Source: Thalassarchaeum sp002495735
GTDB taxonomy: Archaea > Thermoplasmatota > Poseidoniia > Poseidoniales > Thalassarchaeaceae
Assembly (NCBI GenBank): GCA_937911265.1
Contig: CALDRG010000070.1
Coordinates: 1 to 32,925 of the forward strand
DNA: 32,925 bases
Direction: 5' to 3'
Part shown: positions 16,126 to 23,710 of the stretch, piece by piece
Numbering within the stretch: position 1 is the stretch's first letter
Layout: every line of letters begins with the position of its first letter
Notes under the pieces: generated by a model
Seen by the model: the letters and a program-made list of their open reading frames with translations, nothing else
Databases searched by the model: none
What the model was told of the DNA's origin: nothing
Position numbers and translations under genes: made by a program

Positions 16126-16374
16126 TCCACTCTTCTTGACATTCGCCTTCTTGATCTTAGCCGGTAGCCATGCAGGCCCATTCTTGGGCTTGTTCACCAT
16201 CTCAGTCCAACCACTGAAGCAGTGGACCTTGTTGGTCCCTCGCTCCCTCAGCTCTATGTCAGTGTGTCCACGCGTGGCCGCCTTTAGGGCTGCACCGCGT
16301 GGCTGCTTGCTAACGAACACCTGTGTGGTGTCGCTACCGCTATCCATCAGTACGAAATATTTCTTTCCAGACAT
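16111..16374 (-). CDS. Archaeal chromosomal protein MC1
   Basis: This 87-residue basic protein matches methanogen MC1 along its whole length. It opens with KKYFVLMD. A KQPRGAALKAATRG block follows, then IELRERGTNKVHCFSGW and a PKNGPAWLPAKI segment, and it ends in a Lys-rich tail. MC1 is a monomeric, sequence-tolerant architectural protein that bends DNA strongly and compacts the genome. The start has a clear GGAGG about 10 bases before the ATG. It is a single-gene unit pointing toward the sdh operon. A shortened loop after ATRG, where Methanosarcina proteins have a few extra residues, accounts for the slightly smaller size. Confidence 0.9.
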   Translation of the reverse strand: MSGKKYFVLMDSGSDTTQVFVSKQPRGAALKAATRGHTDIELRERGTNKVHCFSGWTEMVNKPKNGPAWLPAKIKKANVKKSGTKRV

Positions 16375-16489
16375 TATGCAATTCCTCCGCTCCGCGCCCT
16401 TTCAGGAGGGATAATGAAGTTATGGGCGGAGAAACGCTATACTGCGCGTCAATTGGGGGGTTTTTCTAAATACCGAAGGGACTGAAATC

Positions 16490-16723
16490 TCACATTTCTG
16501 CACAAGCCAGAGTCTTGGTATTAACAACTCCAGGAATAGATCTGATGGATTCGACGACATTTCGGGCAATGTCTCCCATGTCATCGCCCTCAACCTTGAC
16601 AATTAGGTCGTAGTCGCCGAAGAGCAGGTTGGAGTCTGTGACACAATCGAAGCTAGCCGCTGCATCGCGCACGCTGGACTCAGAGCCTGGTTCGACGTTG
16701 ATTAGTACGTATCCGGCCGACAT
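16490..16723 (-). CDS. Stand-alone Lrp/AsnC effector-binding (RAM) domain
   Basis: This 77-residue protein consists only of the alpha-beta ligand domain of Lrp/AsnC regulators. It starts GYVLINVEPGSE and has a central LLFGDYDLIVKVEG strand-turn-strand, the usual amino-acid pocket region. It ends IPGVVNTKTL. There is no helix-turn-helix, so it cannot bind DNA on its own; such proteins may form mixed oligomers with full Lrp proteins or bind amino acids. The ATG at 16723 is chosen from the domain start, since the open frame continues ten codons upstream without similarity. It is divergent from the macro-domain gene. No obvious ribosome site is seen. Confidence 0.85.
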   Translation of the reverse strand: MSAGYVLINVEPGSESSVRDAAASFDCVTDSNLLFGDYDLIVKVEGDDMGDIARNVVESIRSIPGVVNTKTLACAEM

Positions 16724-16789
16724 GAGTGTACCTAGTGGGCCATCGCGAATCAAGGTTGCCTAGTTCCTCGAGGGCTGGAGAGTTCCCCG

Positions 16790-17467
16790 ATGAATAGATA
16801 TCCGATGGCCCCCCCTTGGGGACGTATGGCTGAGGTAGTGATAGTTCGTGAATGTCGACATGGGCAGGTTCGCGTCGTATTCGGTGATCTGACTCAGGTG
16901 GAGGGCGACGTCATAATTATCCCAGCTAACAACAGACTGGCCGGACGCGAAGGGCTCGATGAGAGGATGCAACTAGCCGCAGGAGAGGAGTTGCGGGAGT
17001 TCTGTGCGGGAATCGCCAAAGAGCGCCGTAAATTCAACCTACAGCCCTGCAGCGTCGGTGAGGCCGTAACCACCCCGGCGTTCAATCTCCCTGCCACGCA
17101 CATAGTGCATGTGGTTGGCCCCGATTGCAGAAGGCCAACGCAGGACAACTTCAGGCGCGAACTGCTGAAGAAGTCTTACGACTCGATGTTCGAGGCCGTA
17201 GAGAAGCTCGAACCCCGAGAGACGCTGGTGCTCCCTCCCCTCGGGATGGATGTCTTCGCCTATCCATTTAGAGAAGGAGCGCGTATGACGATGGAGATTG
17301 TACTCGCGTGGATGGATGCGGAGGATGACCCTGGGGTCGATATGGTTCTGATTGTCACCAACGAAAACAACTTCCTGACCAACATGAAGACGGTTTACCG
17401 CGAGAGCGAGGACAGGTTTCCTGGAGTCGACAGAACGCGGGAATACCGAAAGGGCAAGTTCGAGTGA
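16790..17467 (+). CDS. Divergent macro-domain protein
   Basis: This protein of up to 225 residues contains one macro domain, the fold that binds or hydrolyses ADP-ribose derivatives. It shows FGDLTQVEGDVIIIPANN (about residues 31-48), then SVGEAVTTPAFNLPATHIVHVVGP and a C-terminal VLIVTNENNF strand. The first Asn of the usual NAAN motif is Pro here. The glycine-rich GGGGV loop reads AGREGL, so ligand contacts or catalysis are probably altered. ATG 16790 follows a GGAGAG sequence; ATG 16826 would also keep the whole domain. The downstream Hjc-like gene begins 44 bases after the stop in the same direction, hinting at a DNA-repair link that is only positional. Confidence 0.8.
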   Translation: MNRYPMAPPWGRMAEVVIVRECRHGQVRVVFGDLTQVEGDVIIIPANNRLAGREGLDERMQLAAGEELREFCAGIAKERRKFNLQPCSVGEAVTTPAFNLPATHIVHVVGPDCRRPTQDNFRRELLKKSYDSMFEAVEKLEPRETLVLPPLGMDVFAYPFREGARMTMEIVLAWMDAEDDPGVDMVLIVTNENNFLTNMKTVYRESEDRFPGVDRTREYRKGKFE

Positions 17468-17511
17468 GACAAGACCAATGTTCTCAATAACCCTGAGAAT
17501 GCGATAGTGGC

Positions 17512-18096
17512 GTGGGCGGCGTTTACGAGCGTGAGTTGCGCGCTGTACTTGCGGGTGAATTGAAAGGCGTACGCGCGGTTACCAAATCCTGCAGCGAAAT
17601 CGAACGCGCCTGCGCCATGCAAGTGATACAACGACCGTTTCTAGTCGTCAGAGCCCCGGGCAGTGGCTCTGAGGGCACCGGAGACCTGCTGGTTCTGCGC
17701 GGCGATATGTGCTTCCCGATAGAAGTCAAGTCCTCCAAATATCCCAAGCAGTACCTATCTGGAAGGACTATGCTCCAGTATGAGGCACTGCGCTCGACAG
17801 GAGAGAGGTGTGGTCTGTTGCCCCTGTACGCATATAGGCTCAAGGGAGTCAGGGGGGACAGTTGGCGGATTATGCGCGTAGAGGTGGAAGCGTTGACTGG
17901 TAAGTTACGGCATCTCTCTAGGAGCATCCCAAAACTGCCGCTCACCCGCAATGGCACACCACATCTTGACTGGTCCCAAGGGATGCCTCTGCACCGCTTC
18001 ATAGCACTAGTATGCCGATCAGACGGGGCTAGATCAATCGATACAGGCATGACGAGTGTGCAGAATCTTGAGTCAGTACTAGAATTCACCAACTAG
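17512..18096 (+). CDS. Hjc-type Holliday junction resolvase-like nuclease
   Basis: This 194-residue protein carries the archaeal resolvase nuclease core. It has YERE near the N-terminus (Glu6), GDLL (Asp58), IEVKSSK (Glu71, Lys73) and then a conserved basic stretch. In Hjc these acidic residues and the Lys bind metal and cut four-way DNA junctions. It is longer than typical Hjc (about 120-140 residues), with about 25 extra residues before the Asp and a longer C-terminal tail. It starts at GTG 17512. Other PD-(D/E)xK nucleases share parts of this pattern, so the substrate is inferred. It follows the macro-domain gene and converges with a small coiled-coil ORF, overlapping it by four bases. Confidence 0.75.
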   Translation: MGGVYERELRAVLAGELKGVRAVTKSCSEIERACAMQVIQRPFLVVRAPGSGSEGTGDLLVLRGDMCFPIEVKSSKYPKQYLSGRTMLQYEALRSTGERCGLLPLYAYRLKGVRGDSWRIMRVEVEALTGKLRHLSRSIPKLPLTRNGTPHLDWSQGMPLHRFIALVCRSDGARSIDTGMTSVQNLESVLEFTN

Positions 18097-18281
18097 AATT
18101 CGTTCTCACCAGAGAGTTCGGAATCCAACCTGTCAAGTCTCTTGTTAAGTCGCTCAACGCTTTCCCTGACTCCATCCAGAGAAGCCTGCTTCAGCAGCCT
18201 CCTGACACTGTCGCGCTCGCGTCTGAGCGAGTCGATTCGTCGGTTCAGGCTCCTCTCGTCTTCCTCCGCTTCTCTAGACAT
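18093..18281 (-). CDS. Small charged coiled-coil protein
   Basis: This 62-residue protein is almost entirely Arg, Glu, Asp, Ser and Leu, with leucines and hydrophobics spaced as in a coiled coil (LNRRIDSLRRERDSVRRLL, then VERLNKRLDRLDSEL). It is likely a dimeric or antiparallel helical hairpin with a turn near residue 36. No family is recognised. Its stop overlaps that of the Hjc-like gene by four bases on the other strand. The start is ATG 18281. Confidence 0.6.
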   Translation of the reverse strand: MSREAEEDERSLNRRIDSLRRERDSVRRLLKQASLDGVRESVERLNKRLDRLDSELSGENEF

Positions 18282-18361
18282 GTTAGTCGTAGGGTGCCCT
18301 GTCTCAAGGTGCTTACTCTCATGAGACGCAGGTTGAAGAGGGAAAATGCGCCCCTTGCACT

Positions 18362-19870
18362 ATGGAAGAGGGGGCGCGAAGGAGAAGTTACTGGCTCCCG
18401 ATGCTGATGCTCTACCTGCTGTATTTCATCGGCTCTCCACTGTGGGTAGTGGTGGCCACGGGGCTCTGGTACGTCGGCCTGCTATACCTCGAGAACGAAG
18501 GTCACCTCGACAGGTACGGAGTGTCGAAGGTGCTCGGAGTCGTGCTCATGGTCAGGACCATGCATGGGCAGCGGTTCCTAGATTGGATCTCTAGCAGTAG
18601 GAAATTCTGGCGGGCGTTCGGGGAATTCTCAATCTGGCTCTGCATGTTGGCCATGCTCGGAGTCGTTACTCTGCTCCTGATTAGTGCGATTAGCACCGCG
18701 ATAGCCCCGCCTGAGGAGTACCTGCCGGCCAGCGACCTGTTGCTGATACCGGGTGTGACCAGTTTCGTGCCGTTCTGGTGGCCAGTACTAGCCCTCGTCT
18801 TCGCATTGGTGATACACGAATACAGCCACGGCATCCAAGCGCGTGCGCACGGCATGCGAGTCCGCAGCTTCGGACTCCTACTGGCCGGACCCATTCCAAT
18901 TGGGGCCTTCGCCGAACCGCAGATGCATGAGATGGTTCGTGCCCCTAGACGCGAGAGGATGCGCCTGTATGCCGCTGGCCCATCAATCAATATCATCGCC
19001 ACTTACATCGCTCTAATCATGCTGTCAGCAGCGGCCTCTGGTCTGGTTGCGAGTCATCCCGGAGTCTACGCCACAGGGGTCATCGCAGAGGAGGGGGCCG
19101 AAGAAGGGGGGCTGCTCCCGTACGAGATCATCATCCGGATAGAAGGTGCCAGAGTATCCGACTACAGCGATTTCGTAGAACAGATGGATTTGCTGTCATC
19201 GGGTGAAGAGGTGACTTTCACAAAACTCTCGCAGCCCAACTCAGAAGGTAAGCGAACGGTTCGCGACATCTCAGTCACTCTTGGAGACCGTTACCAGTAC
19301 TATATCGGGCTGTGCGAAGGCGATGCGTTGTGCGTAGAAGATACTGAAGTTATACTGGCCGAACTGGGCATCGAGCGTGGTGATGCCTTCCTAGGGGTGA
19401 GCAACCTGCGATCTAGTTCGTCCGGGGTAGACTACTATTCCAGAATACTGGGTGGAGATTACAACCTGAGACAGTCTGCCTTAGGCACTGCTCTCACTCC
19501 TCTGGCAATGATTGGAGTCCCGATACAGTACGAAGGGCAGACGATGATGCTGGAGGAGCGCGCCATGCTGGAATCCGGTGGTGGCAATGTCGCCTCCGCT
19601 CTGGGAACCGAAGGTATGCTGATGCTGTTTGACTTCCTATTCTGGCTGGTCTGGATTAACTTCCTGCTCGGCTTCGCCAACCTGATTCCCATGATACCTT
19701 TCGATGGCGGCCACATAGTGAAAGACGGGTTTCACTCCGTGCTGGACAGGCTCACCAGCGGCATCCACCCCATGCGAGTGGAAGCGATGGCTGAACGTAT
19801 CAGCAGCATGAGTAACTTCCTAGTGTTGTTCATAGTAATCGTGCCGATTATCCTGCCGCGAGTGGTATGA
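18362..19870 (+). CDS. Site-2 protease family intramembrane metalloprotease (M50) with PDZ-like domain
   Basis: This 502-residue membrane protease cuts transmembrane segments of substrates. Several helices precede the zinc site HEYSH (His152-His156) in 'LVIHEYSHGIQA', and the second zinc motif NLIPMIPFDGGHI places the third ligand at Asp448. Between them an outside region (about 225-310) resembles a PDZ domain ('GGLLPYEIIIRIEGARVSDY'). Family members release membrane-held regulators or clear signal-peptide remnants. No ribosome site is obvious ahead of ATG 18362, so the transcript may be leaderless. It converges tightly on a signal peptidase gene, and a presenilin-type protease lies about 5.5 kb downstream. 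Confidence 0.92.
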   Translation: MEEGARRRSYWLPMLMLYLLYFIGSPLWVVVATGLWYVGLLYLENEGHLDRYGVSKVLGVVLMVRTMHGQRFLDWISSSRKFWRAFGEFSIWLCMLAMLGVVTLLLISAISTAIAPPEEYLPASDLLLIPGVTSFVPFWWPVLALVFALVIHEYSHGIQARAHGMRVRSFGLLLAGPIPIGAFAEPQMHEMVRAPRRERMRLYAAGPSINIIATYIALIMLSAAASGLVASHPGVYATGVIAEEGAEEGGLLPYEIIIRIEGARVSDYSDFVEQMDLLSSGEEVTFTKLSQPNSEGKRTVRDISVTLGDRYQYYIGLCEGDALCVEDTEVILAELGIERGDAFLGVSNLRSSSSGVDYYSRILGGDYNLRQSALGTALTPLAMIGVPIQYEGQTMMLEERAMLESGGGNVASALGTEGMLMLFDFLFWLVWINFLLGFANLIPMIPFDGGHIVKDGFHSVLDRLTSGIHPMRVEAMAERISSMSNFLVLFIVIVPIILPRVV

Positions 19871-19871
19871 C

Positions 19872-20681
19872 TCACTCCTCTTCAGCGGATTCATCGCGTC
19901 TCTCGATGACAATCTCTAGCAGGTACGGTATCGAGATTATGACTGCGACAACCACAGCGAGGCCCCTCCATGTTGTATCCGTGACTTGGGACGATGTGCC
20001 TGAGAAAGCGAGTTTTGCTGCACCTAGCCAGGGAATCTCCGTGGAAGCAACACCGACAACCCACTCGTCCTTAACCGCCTGCACCGGATTCCCATTCTCA
20101 TCCTTTAGTCCGCTTCTCGGATCATCGCCAGTGGCTATTCTCTGATCGATATTACAACCATTGGTTCCCTCATTGTCTCCCGTTGTAAGGTAGCCCTCAT
20201 GAGGGGGTTCCCAGTTCTTTATTTCGAGATTGGTGAATCCACCATGGTAGGGGCACTGGTAGTCGAGTGTCCAGGTGATGCTGTCCACGTTTCGCAGAGT
20301 GGTCCCCGGAACATCCCAGCCTCCCGATGCGTTAGCCACTACCTTGAGCAAGGGCCTATGGATGACTGGGGTGTCAGAACCACCGTTCTTCTGGTAGATG
20401 ATGACATCTCCCGCCATGCCGTGCGATTCGTATCCGAAGTTGTCGTTACCAGTCTCAGTGGCCTCGGCGAAGGTCACGATTTCGACCCTGTTGGGATCCA
20501 TTACCAGCACCAGATCACCGGGGTCGATGGCACCCAGAGAGCCATCATCCTCGTGCATCATAGAACCAGACTCAACGACGACCATCGGCGGGAACGAACC
20601 GGTCGCGACCCACATCGATCCGAGCAACAGAACCACTAGGCCGAGAGCCAGCATGACTTCCCTAGCTATTCCGGAAGACAT
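19872..20681 (-). CDS. Signal peptidase I (archaeal/ER type, S26B)
   Basis: This 269-residue membrane peptidase removes Sec signal peptides outside the membrane. A first helix (about residues 8-28) is followed by VESGSMMH with nucleophile Ser40, and VIHRP with His108 in place of the bacterial Lys. A TTGDN with Asp169 follows, and a further helix lies near the C-terminus (about 238-256). The Ser/His/Asp set is that of the S26B branch. ATG 20681 begins one base after the stop of the preceding membrane-protein gene, so the two are co-translated; the frame's longer upstream extension overlaps that gene and is rejected. It converges with the S2P gene, one base apart. Confidence 0.9.
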   Translation of the reverse strand: MSSGIAREVMLALGLVVLLLGSMWVATGSFPPMVVVESGSMMHEDDGSLGAIDPGDLVLVMDPNRVEIVTFAEATETGNDNFGYESHGMAGDVIIYQKNGGSDTPVIHRPLLKVVANASGGWDVPGTTLRNVDSITWTLDYQCPYHGGFTNLEIKNWEPPHEGYLTTGDNEGTNGCNIDQRIATGDDPRSGLKDENGNPVQAVKDEWVVGVASTEIPWLGAAKLAFSGTSSQVTDTTWRGLAVVVAVIISIPYLLEIVIERRDESAEEE

Positions 20682-20682
20682 C

Positions 20683-21510
20683 TCACTCCTCCTCTTCGCC
20701 CGACTCAGTGCGGGGGCGAGTAGAAAGCAGCAAGCCTGCGAACAGGGAGATGAAAAGAATGCTGATAGCATCGTAGTGAGGAGATATCTCGTAGACCCGT
20801 TCAAACTCATAAATCGATGCAGTCAGGTCTAGTGTGTGGTCGCGCTCGCCGCTGGAACTAGTGAACAATCCCAACATTGTGTTGTATGCAAGAAGCATAG
20901 TCCCAGTTAACGAACCAGCAATCAGTCCCTGATTGACTGACTGTTTCCTGAGAGGGTGCAAGCCCGGCAAGGTATTGGCGAGAGTTGAATCAGTGGTGTA
21001 CCACCACGACTGTCCCGAGGGGGATTGGATTCTGATTTCGTCGCCTTCTGGGGAAATGGCAGACCTGTGCGGACTCACAGACTCAATCTTGTACTTCTTG
21101 CCGATCTTGACGTTATGCATCATGTACAGGCCCATTAAACGCGCTTGGTATGACTTGCCAAGCATGTCTGCGGCGTCCTCTGCCTCCTTGTGGCGACGAA
21201 GTATCTCAGGGCGTGAATCGAGGTGTAGGATGTCTTCTAGGATCTGTCGCTGCCCCGAGTACACGGCAAACTCCGGTGCGGCGTAGAATGCCACTGCCAA
21301 CCCCCCGATGAAGGCCAGCCAGCTCCACGGGACCAAATGCTCGACCTCTGGGTCACTGTGGCCATCCAGAACGAACAGGAAGACGAAGCCCCAGACCATG
21401 CTGGAGACGGAAATAATCGTCGAGTAGGCGATTATCTGGAAGTGGCGGTCACTCTGACTCTCCCACCAACGGCCAAACGACCCCGGGCTGGCAGTACCTC
21501 GACGCGCCAT
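20683..21510 (-). CDS. Membrane protein of unknown function, paired with signal peptidase
   Basis: This 275-residue protein is not assigned to a family. Two membrane helices near the N-terminus (about residues 25-50 and 66-86) are followed by a soluble region of roughly 100 residues containing an Ile-rich strand pattern ('DEIRIQSPSGQSWWYT'). Two more helices lie at about 197-215 and 250-266. The N- and C-termini are charged and probably inside. The start ATG 21510 follows GAGGGAG. One base separates its stop from the signal peptidase start, so the products are made together. A role in secretion or envelope protein processing is inferred from that pairing. Confidence 0.8.
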   Translation of the reverse strand: MARRGTASPGSFGRWWESQSDRHFQIIAYSTIISVSSMVWGFVFLFVLDGHSDPEVEHLVPWSWLAFIGGLAVAFYAAPEFAVYSGQRQILEDILHLDSRPEILRRHKEAEDAADMLGKSYQARLMGLYMMHNVKIGKKYKIESVSPHRSAISPEGDEIRIQSPSGQSWWYTTDSTLANTLPGLHPLRKQSVNQGLIAGSLTGTMLLAYNTMLGLFTSSSGERDHTLDLTASIYEFERVYEISPHYDAISILFISLFAGLLLSTRPRTESGEEEE

Positions 21511-21643
21511 CTCCCTCGGCGCGGGGTCATGCTCTCACGATTAGTGCCTTCCGACGAGGCGTTTGTCTCGCGAAGCGCTCTGCGGGGCCTTCCTGAGTAC
21601 GAAATCCGATTGTTTCATGAATGGAGAGCACCGCTTCATAGCG

Positions 21644-22672
21644 ATGAGGAGTCTCTCGATGGCCCTATTGCTGGTCTGCAGCCTGTTCGGCCCAGGATGC
21701 TTCAGTCCTGAAGAGCCACCGGAGTTGGACCCGGGCGCTGACGAAGATGGAGATGGACTTCCGAATGGCTGGGAAGAGGAACACGGGCTCGACCCCTTGA
21801 ATGGTAGTGATGGGATTGTTTGTCATGGTATGGCGGAGTACTGCCTGCGGAGTTACGACAACTTCACCTTCCCGGAGACTCACAACTCGTTCGCTACCAT
21901 AGAGGATGGTGTATGGATGGCGATGAATCACTATACTGCGCTGCAAGCGCAGTGGGACGGTGGGATTCGCGCATACATGCTCGATACTCATCACTTGTCC
22001 AAAGAAGACACCGCCGTCGAGGACGTTCGGTTCTGCCACGGTGACCCGGATTCCACCTTCCTACATCCATGCATATACTCTGAGGTGGATGCCTATGCAT
22101 GGATGAGCCATCTCGGCTCGCTGATGAACAACAGCAGCGGCGACGTGGTCAGTCTGCTGCTGGAGAACTATGTCCCGGGAGAGCATCTCGAAGTGCTGTT
22201 CAACCAGACAGGTATGCTCGACAGGGTCTTCGTGCACCAGCCCGGGCAGCCTTGGCCGAGTATCGGAGAAATGGTGCTCAACGGCACCGACCTTGTGGTC
22301 TACTGGGACTACCAGTATGACGAGAGGTTTCCCTGGCTGCACCACGCTTGGACTCACAGTTGGGATACGCCGTATGGCGAGCAGGAACAGGATGAGATGT
22401 CTTGCAGAGTTGGTAGGGGCGACGGAATCCAGCCAGTCTGGCACCTAAACAACTGGCTGTCGAGCACCTTTGGTCTGGCCGATCCGGTTAGAGCTGGGCA
22501 GGTCAATGACTACGACACTCTGCTAGAGAGGACTCTGGGGTGCTGGGAAGAGGTCGGTGACAGACCCACCTTCATCGCCGTCGACTACTGGGAGGACGGC
22601 GAGGTGACGAATGTGACGATTACGCTGAACAAGATGCCTGACTGGTCAGGAGAGGTTCCCGGACATCCCTGA
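21644..22672 (+). CDS. Lipoprotein with PLC-like phosphodiesterase domain
   Basis: This protein of about 342 residues has a short lipoprotein signal ending LFGPGC, which places the lipid-modified Cys at residue 19. An Asp-rich calcium-type linker (ADEDGDGLPNGWEEEHGLDP) follows. Then comes a PI-PLC-like TIM-barrel with FPETHNSFA, GIRAYMLDTHH and RFCHG, giving the two catalytic His and the first acidic residue expected of PLC-like phosphodiesterases. It should sit on the outer face of the membrane and cleave a phosphodiester, perhaps of lipids or glycan anchors; the substrate is unknown. The start could also be ATG 21617 or 21563; 21644 gives the cleanest signal peptide. It is divergent from the membrane-protein gene at 21510. 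Confidence 0.78.
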   Translation: MRSLSMALLLVCSLFGPGCFSPEEPPELDPGADEDGDGLPNGWEEEHGLDPLNGSDGIVCHGMAEYCLRSYDNFTFPETHNSFATIEDGVWMAMNHYTALQAQWDGGIRAYMLDTHHLSKEDTAVEDVRFCHGDPDSTFLHPCIYSEVDAYAWMSHLGSLMNNSSGDVVSLLLENYVPGEHLEVLFNQTGMLDRVFVHQPGQPWPSIGEMVLNGTDLVVYWDYQYDERFPWLHHAWTHSWDTPYGEQEQDEMSCRVGRGDGIQPVWHLNNWLSSTFGLADPVRAGQVNDYDTLLERTLGCWEEVGDRPTFIAVDYWEDGEVTNVTITLNKMPDWSGEVPGHP

Positions 22673-22721
22673 TTCAGGTCGTGACGCAATCCCTATGCGC
22701 GTCAGACCGGACGGAGGAGAT

Positions 22722-23264
22722 ATGCTGGTAGGACTGACTGGGAGGTACGCCTCTGGCAAGACTACTGTGTTACAGTGGTTCGCCAGCAGAGGGGTGCGGA
22801 CGATGTCATGCTCCGACTCCATCAGGAGGTGGCTATCCGAAGAGGGTATCGAGGAAAGTAGAGGGTCTCTCATCGAGGGAGGACGCGAGCTGAGGAGGCG
22901 TGGCGGAGCTGGTATTCTCGCCGAGATGCTGCTCGATGAGCTGTCGGGAGATGATGCTGTCATCGACTCGATACGAACTCCTGGTGAAGTCGAGGCCCTG
23001 AGGGTTCGAGACGACTTCGTGCTCATCGAAATTCTAGCCGGAACTGATTCACGCTGGCAGCGCTCTAAGGAGCGGGCTCGGCCGGGCGACCCCTCTGACA
23101 GAGCCACCTTCATCTCGCAAGAGAAGTCAGAGGAAGTGGCTCTCGATGCTGCAGGCCAAGCATTGGTGGCAACAGCAGAACTAGCCGATCTGGTCCTTTT
23201 CAACAACGGCTCTTTAGAGGATTTGCACGGCGATCTAGAGGAACTAATCGAGAGGCTGCCCTAG
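22722..23264 (+). CDS. P-loop kinase of the UPF0200 family (dephospho-CoA/adenylate-kinase-like)
   Basis: This 180-residue soluble protein has Walker A GRYASGKT at residues 7-14 and a CSDSIRRWL lid-like segment. The central 'AVIDSIRTPGEVEALR' and the closing 'LFNNGSLEDL' are hallmark UPF0200 blocks. Some archaeal genomes place such kinases near nucleotide metabolism genes. The substrate is not established. ATG 22722 is preferred because GGAGGAGAT stands directly before it; an ATG nine codons upstream is also open. It converges with the dCMP deaminase gene, overlapping it by four bases. Confidence 0.82.
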   Translation: MLVGLTGRYASGKTTVLQWFASRGVRTMSCSDSIRRWLSEEGIEESRGSLIEGGRELRRRGGAGILAEMLLDELSGDDAVIDSIRTPGEVEALRVRDDFVLIEILAGTDSRWQRSKERARPGDPSDRATFISQEKSEEVALDAAGQALVATAELADLVLFNNGSLEDLHGDLEELIERLP

Positions 23265-23698
23265 GCCTGTCTGACTGTGATTCCGGCCTCTTGCATCATC
23301 CCCATGGCAATGCCGAAGTCCTTCTTCCAGCGTTCGGGAATATCGATATCTGCAGGATAAACCACTTCGGAGACTCCAGCTTGTATGAGCGAGCGCGTGC
23401 AGCGCGTGCACGGAGGCCAAGTGACGTAAGCGGTGTTCCCCTTGAGAGAGATACCGGTCCTCGCTGCATGCATTATGGCGTTCTCCTCAGCGTGGCATAT
23501 TAGTGGGTACTTCTGCTCACGGTCCTCGAGTCTCTCAGCATCGTCCTCGATGCCACGCGGGAAACCGTTGAACCCAGTCGAGCGGATTTCCCTATCCTCT
23601 CCAACTACGACGCACCCGACCTTGGTTGAGGGGTCCTTGCTCCAAGCTGAGATGTGTGCAGCCAAATCGAGAAATCTTCTGTCCCACTTATTGCTCAT
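23261..23698 (-). CDS. Deoxycytidylate (dCMP) deaminase
   Basis: This 145-residue zinc enzyme converts dCMP to dUMP for thymidylate synthesis. Zinc and catalytic residues are in CHAEENAI (His69, Glu71) and PPCTRC (Cys97, Cys100). The N-terminus (KWDRRFLDLAAHISAWSKDPSTKVG) and the NGFPRG loop are those of dCMP deaminases, which separates it from cytidine or riboflavin deaminases. AGGTG stands before ATG 23698. It is the third gene of a leftward group with folC and a small anchored protein, 12 bases after the latter. Pairing with folC makes sense, as folate is the cofactor of thymidylate synthase ThyA. Confidence 0.93.
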   Translation of the reverse strand: MSNKWDRRFLDLAAHISAWSKDPSTKVGCVVVGEDREIRSTGFNGFPRGIEDDAERLEDREQKYPLICHAEENAIMHAARTGISLKGNTAYVTWPPCTRCTRSLIQAGVSEVVYPADIDIPERWKKDFGIAMGMMQEAGITVRQA

Positions 23699-23710
23699 AT
23701 CTACACCTTT

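Noticed and set aside
16430..16480. Archaeal TATA box for the MC1 gene
   Set aside because: AT-rich strings such as TATTTAG and GTATAGC are present, but their distances to the start codon (about 65-95 bases) are not typical and no clear BRE is seen.
17523..18092. 189-codon leftward open frame
   Set aside because: It mirrors the Hjc-like gene, whose catalytic motifs are intact on the other strand.
19872..20810. Longer signal peptidase frame starting at 20810
   Set aside because: The extra 43 residues overlap the upstream membrane-protein gene; ATG 20681, one base after its stop, is a better start.
22646..23206. 186-codon leftward open frame
   Set aside because: It is Ser/Arg-rich, low-complexity and antisense to the UPF0200 kinase.
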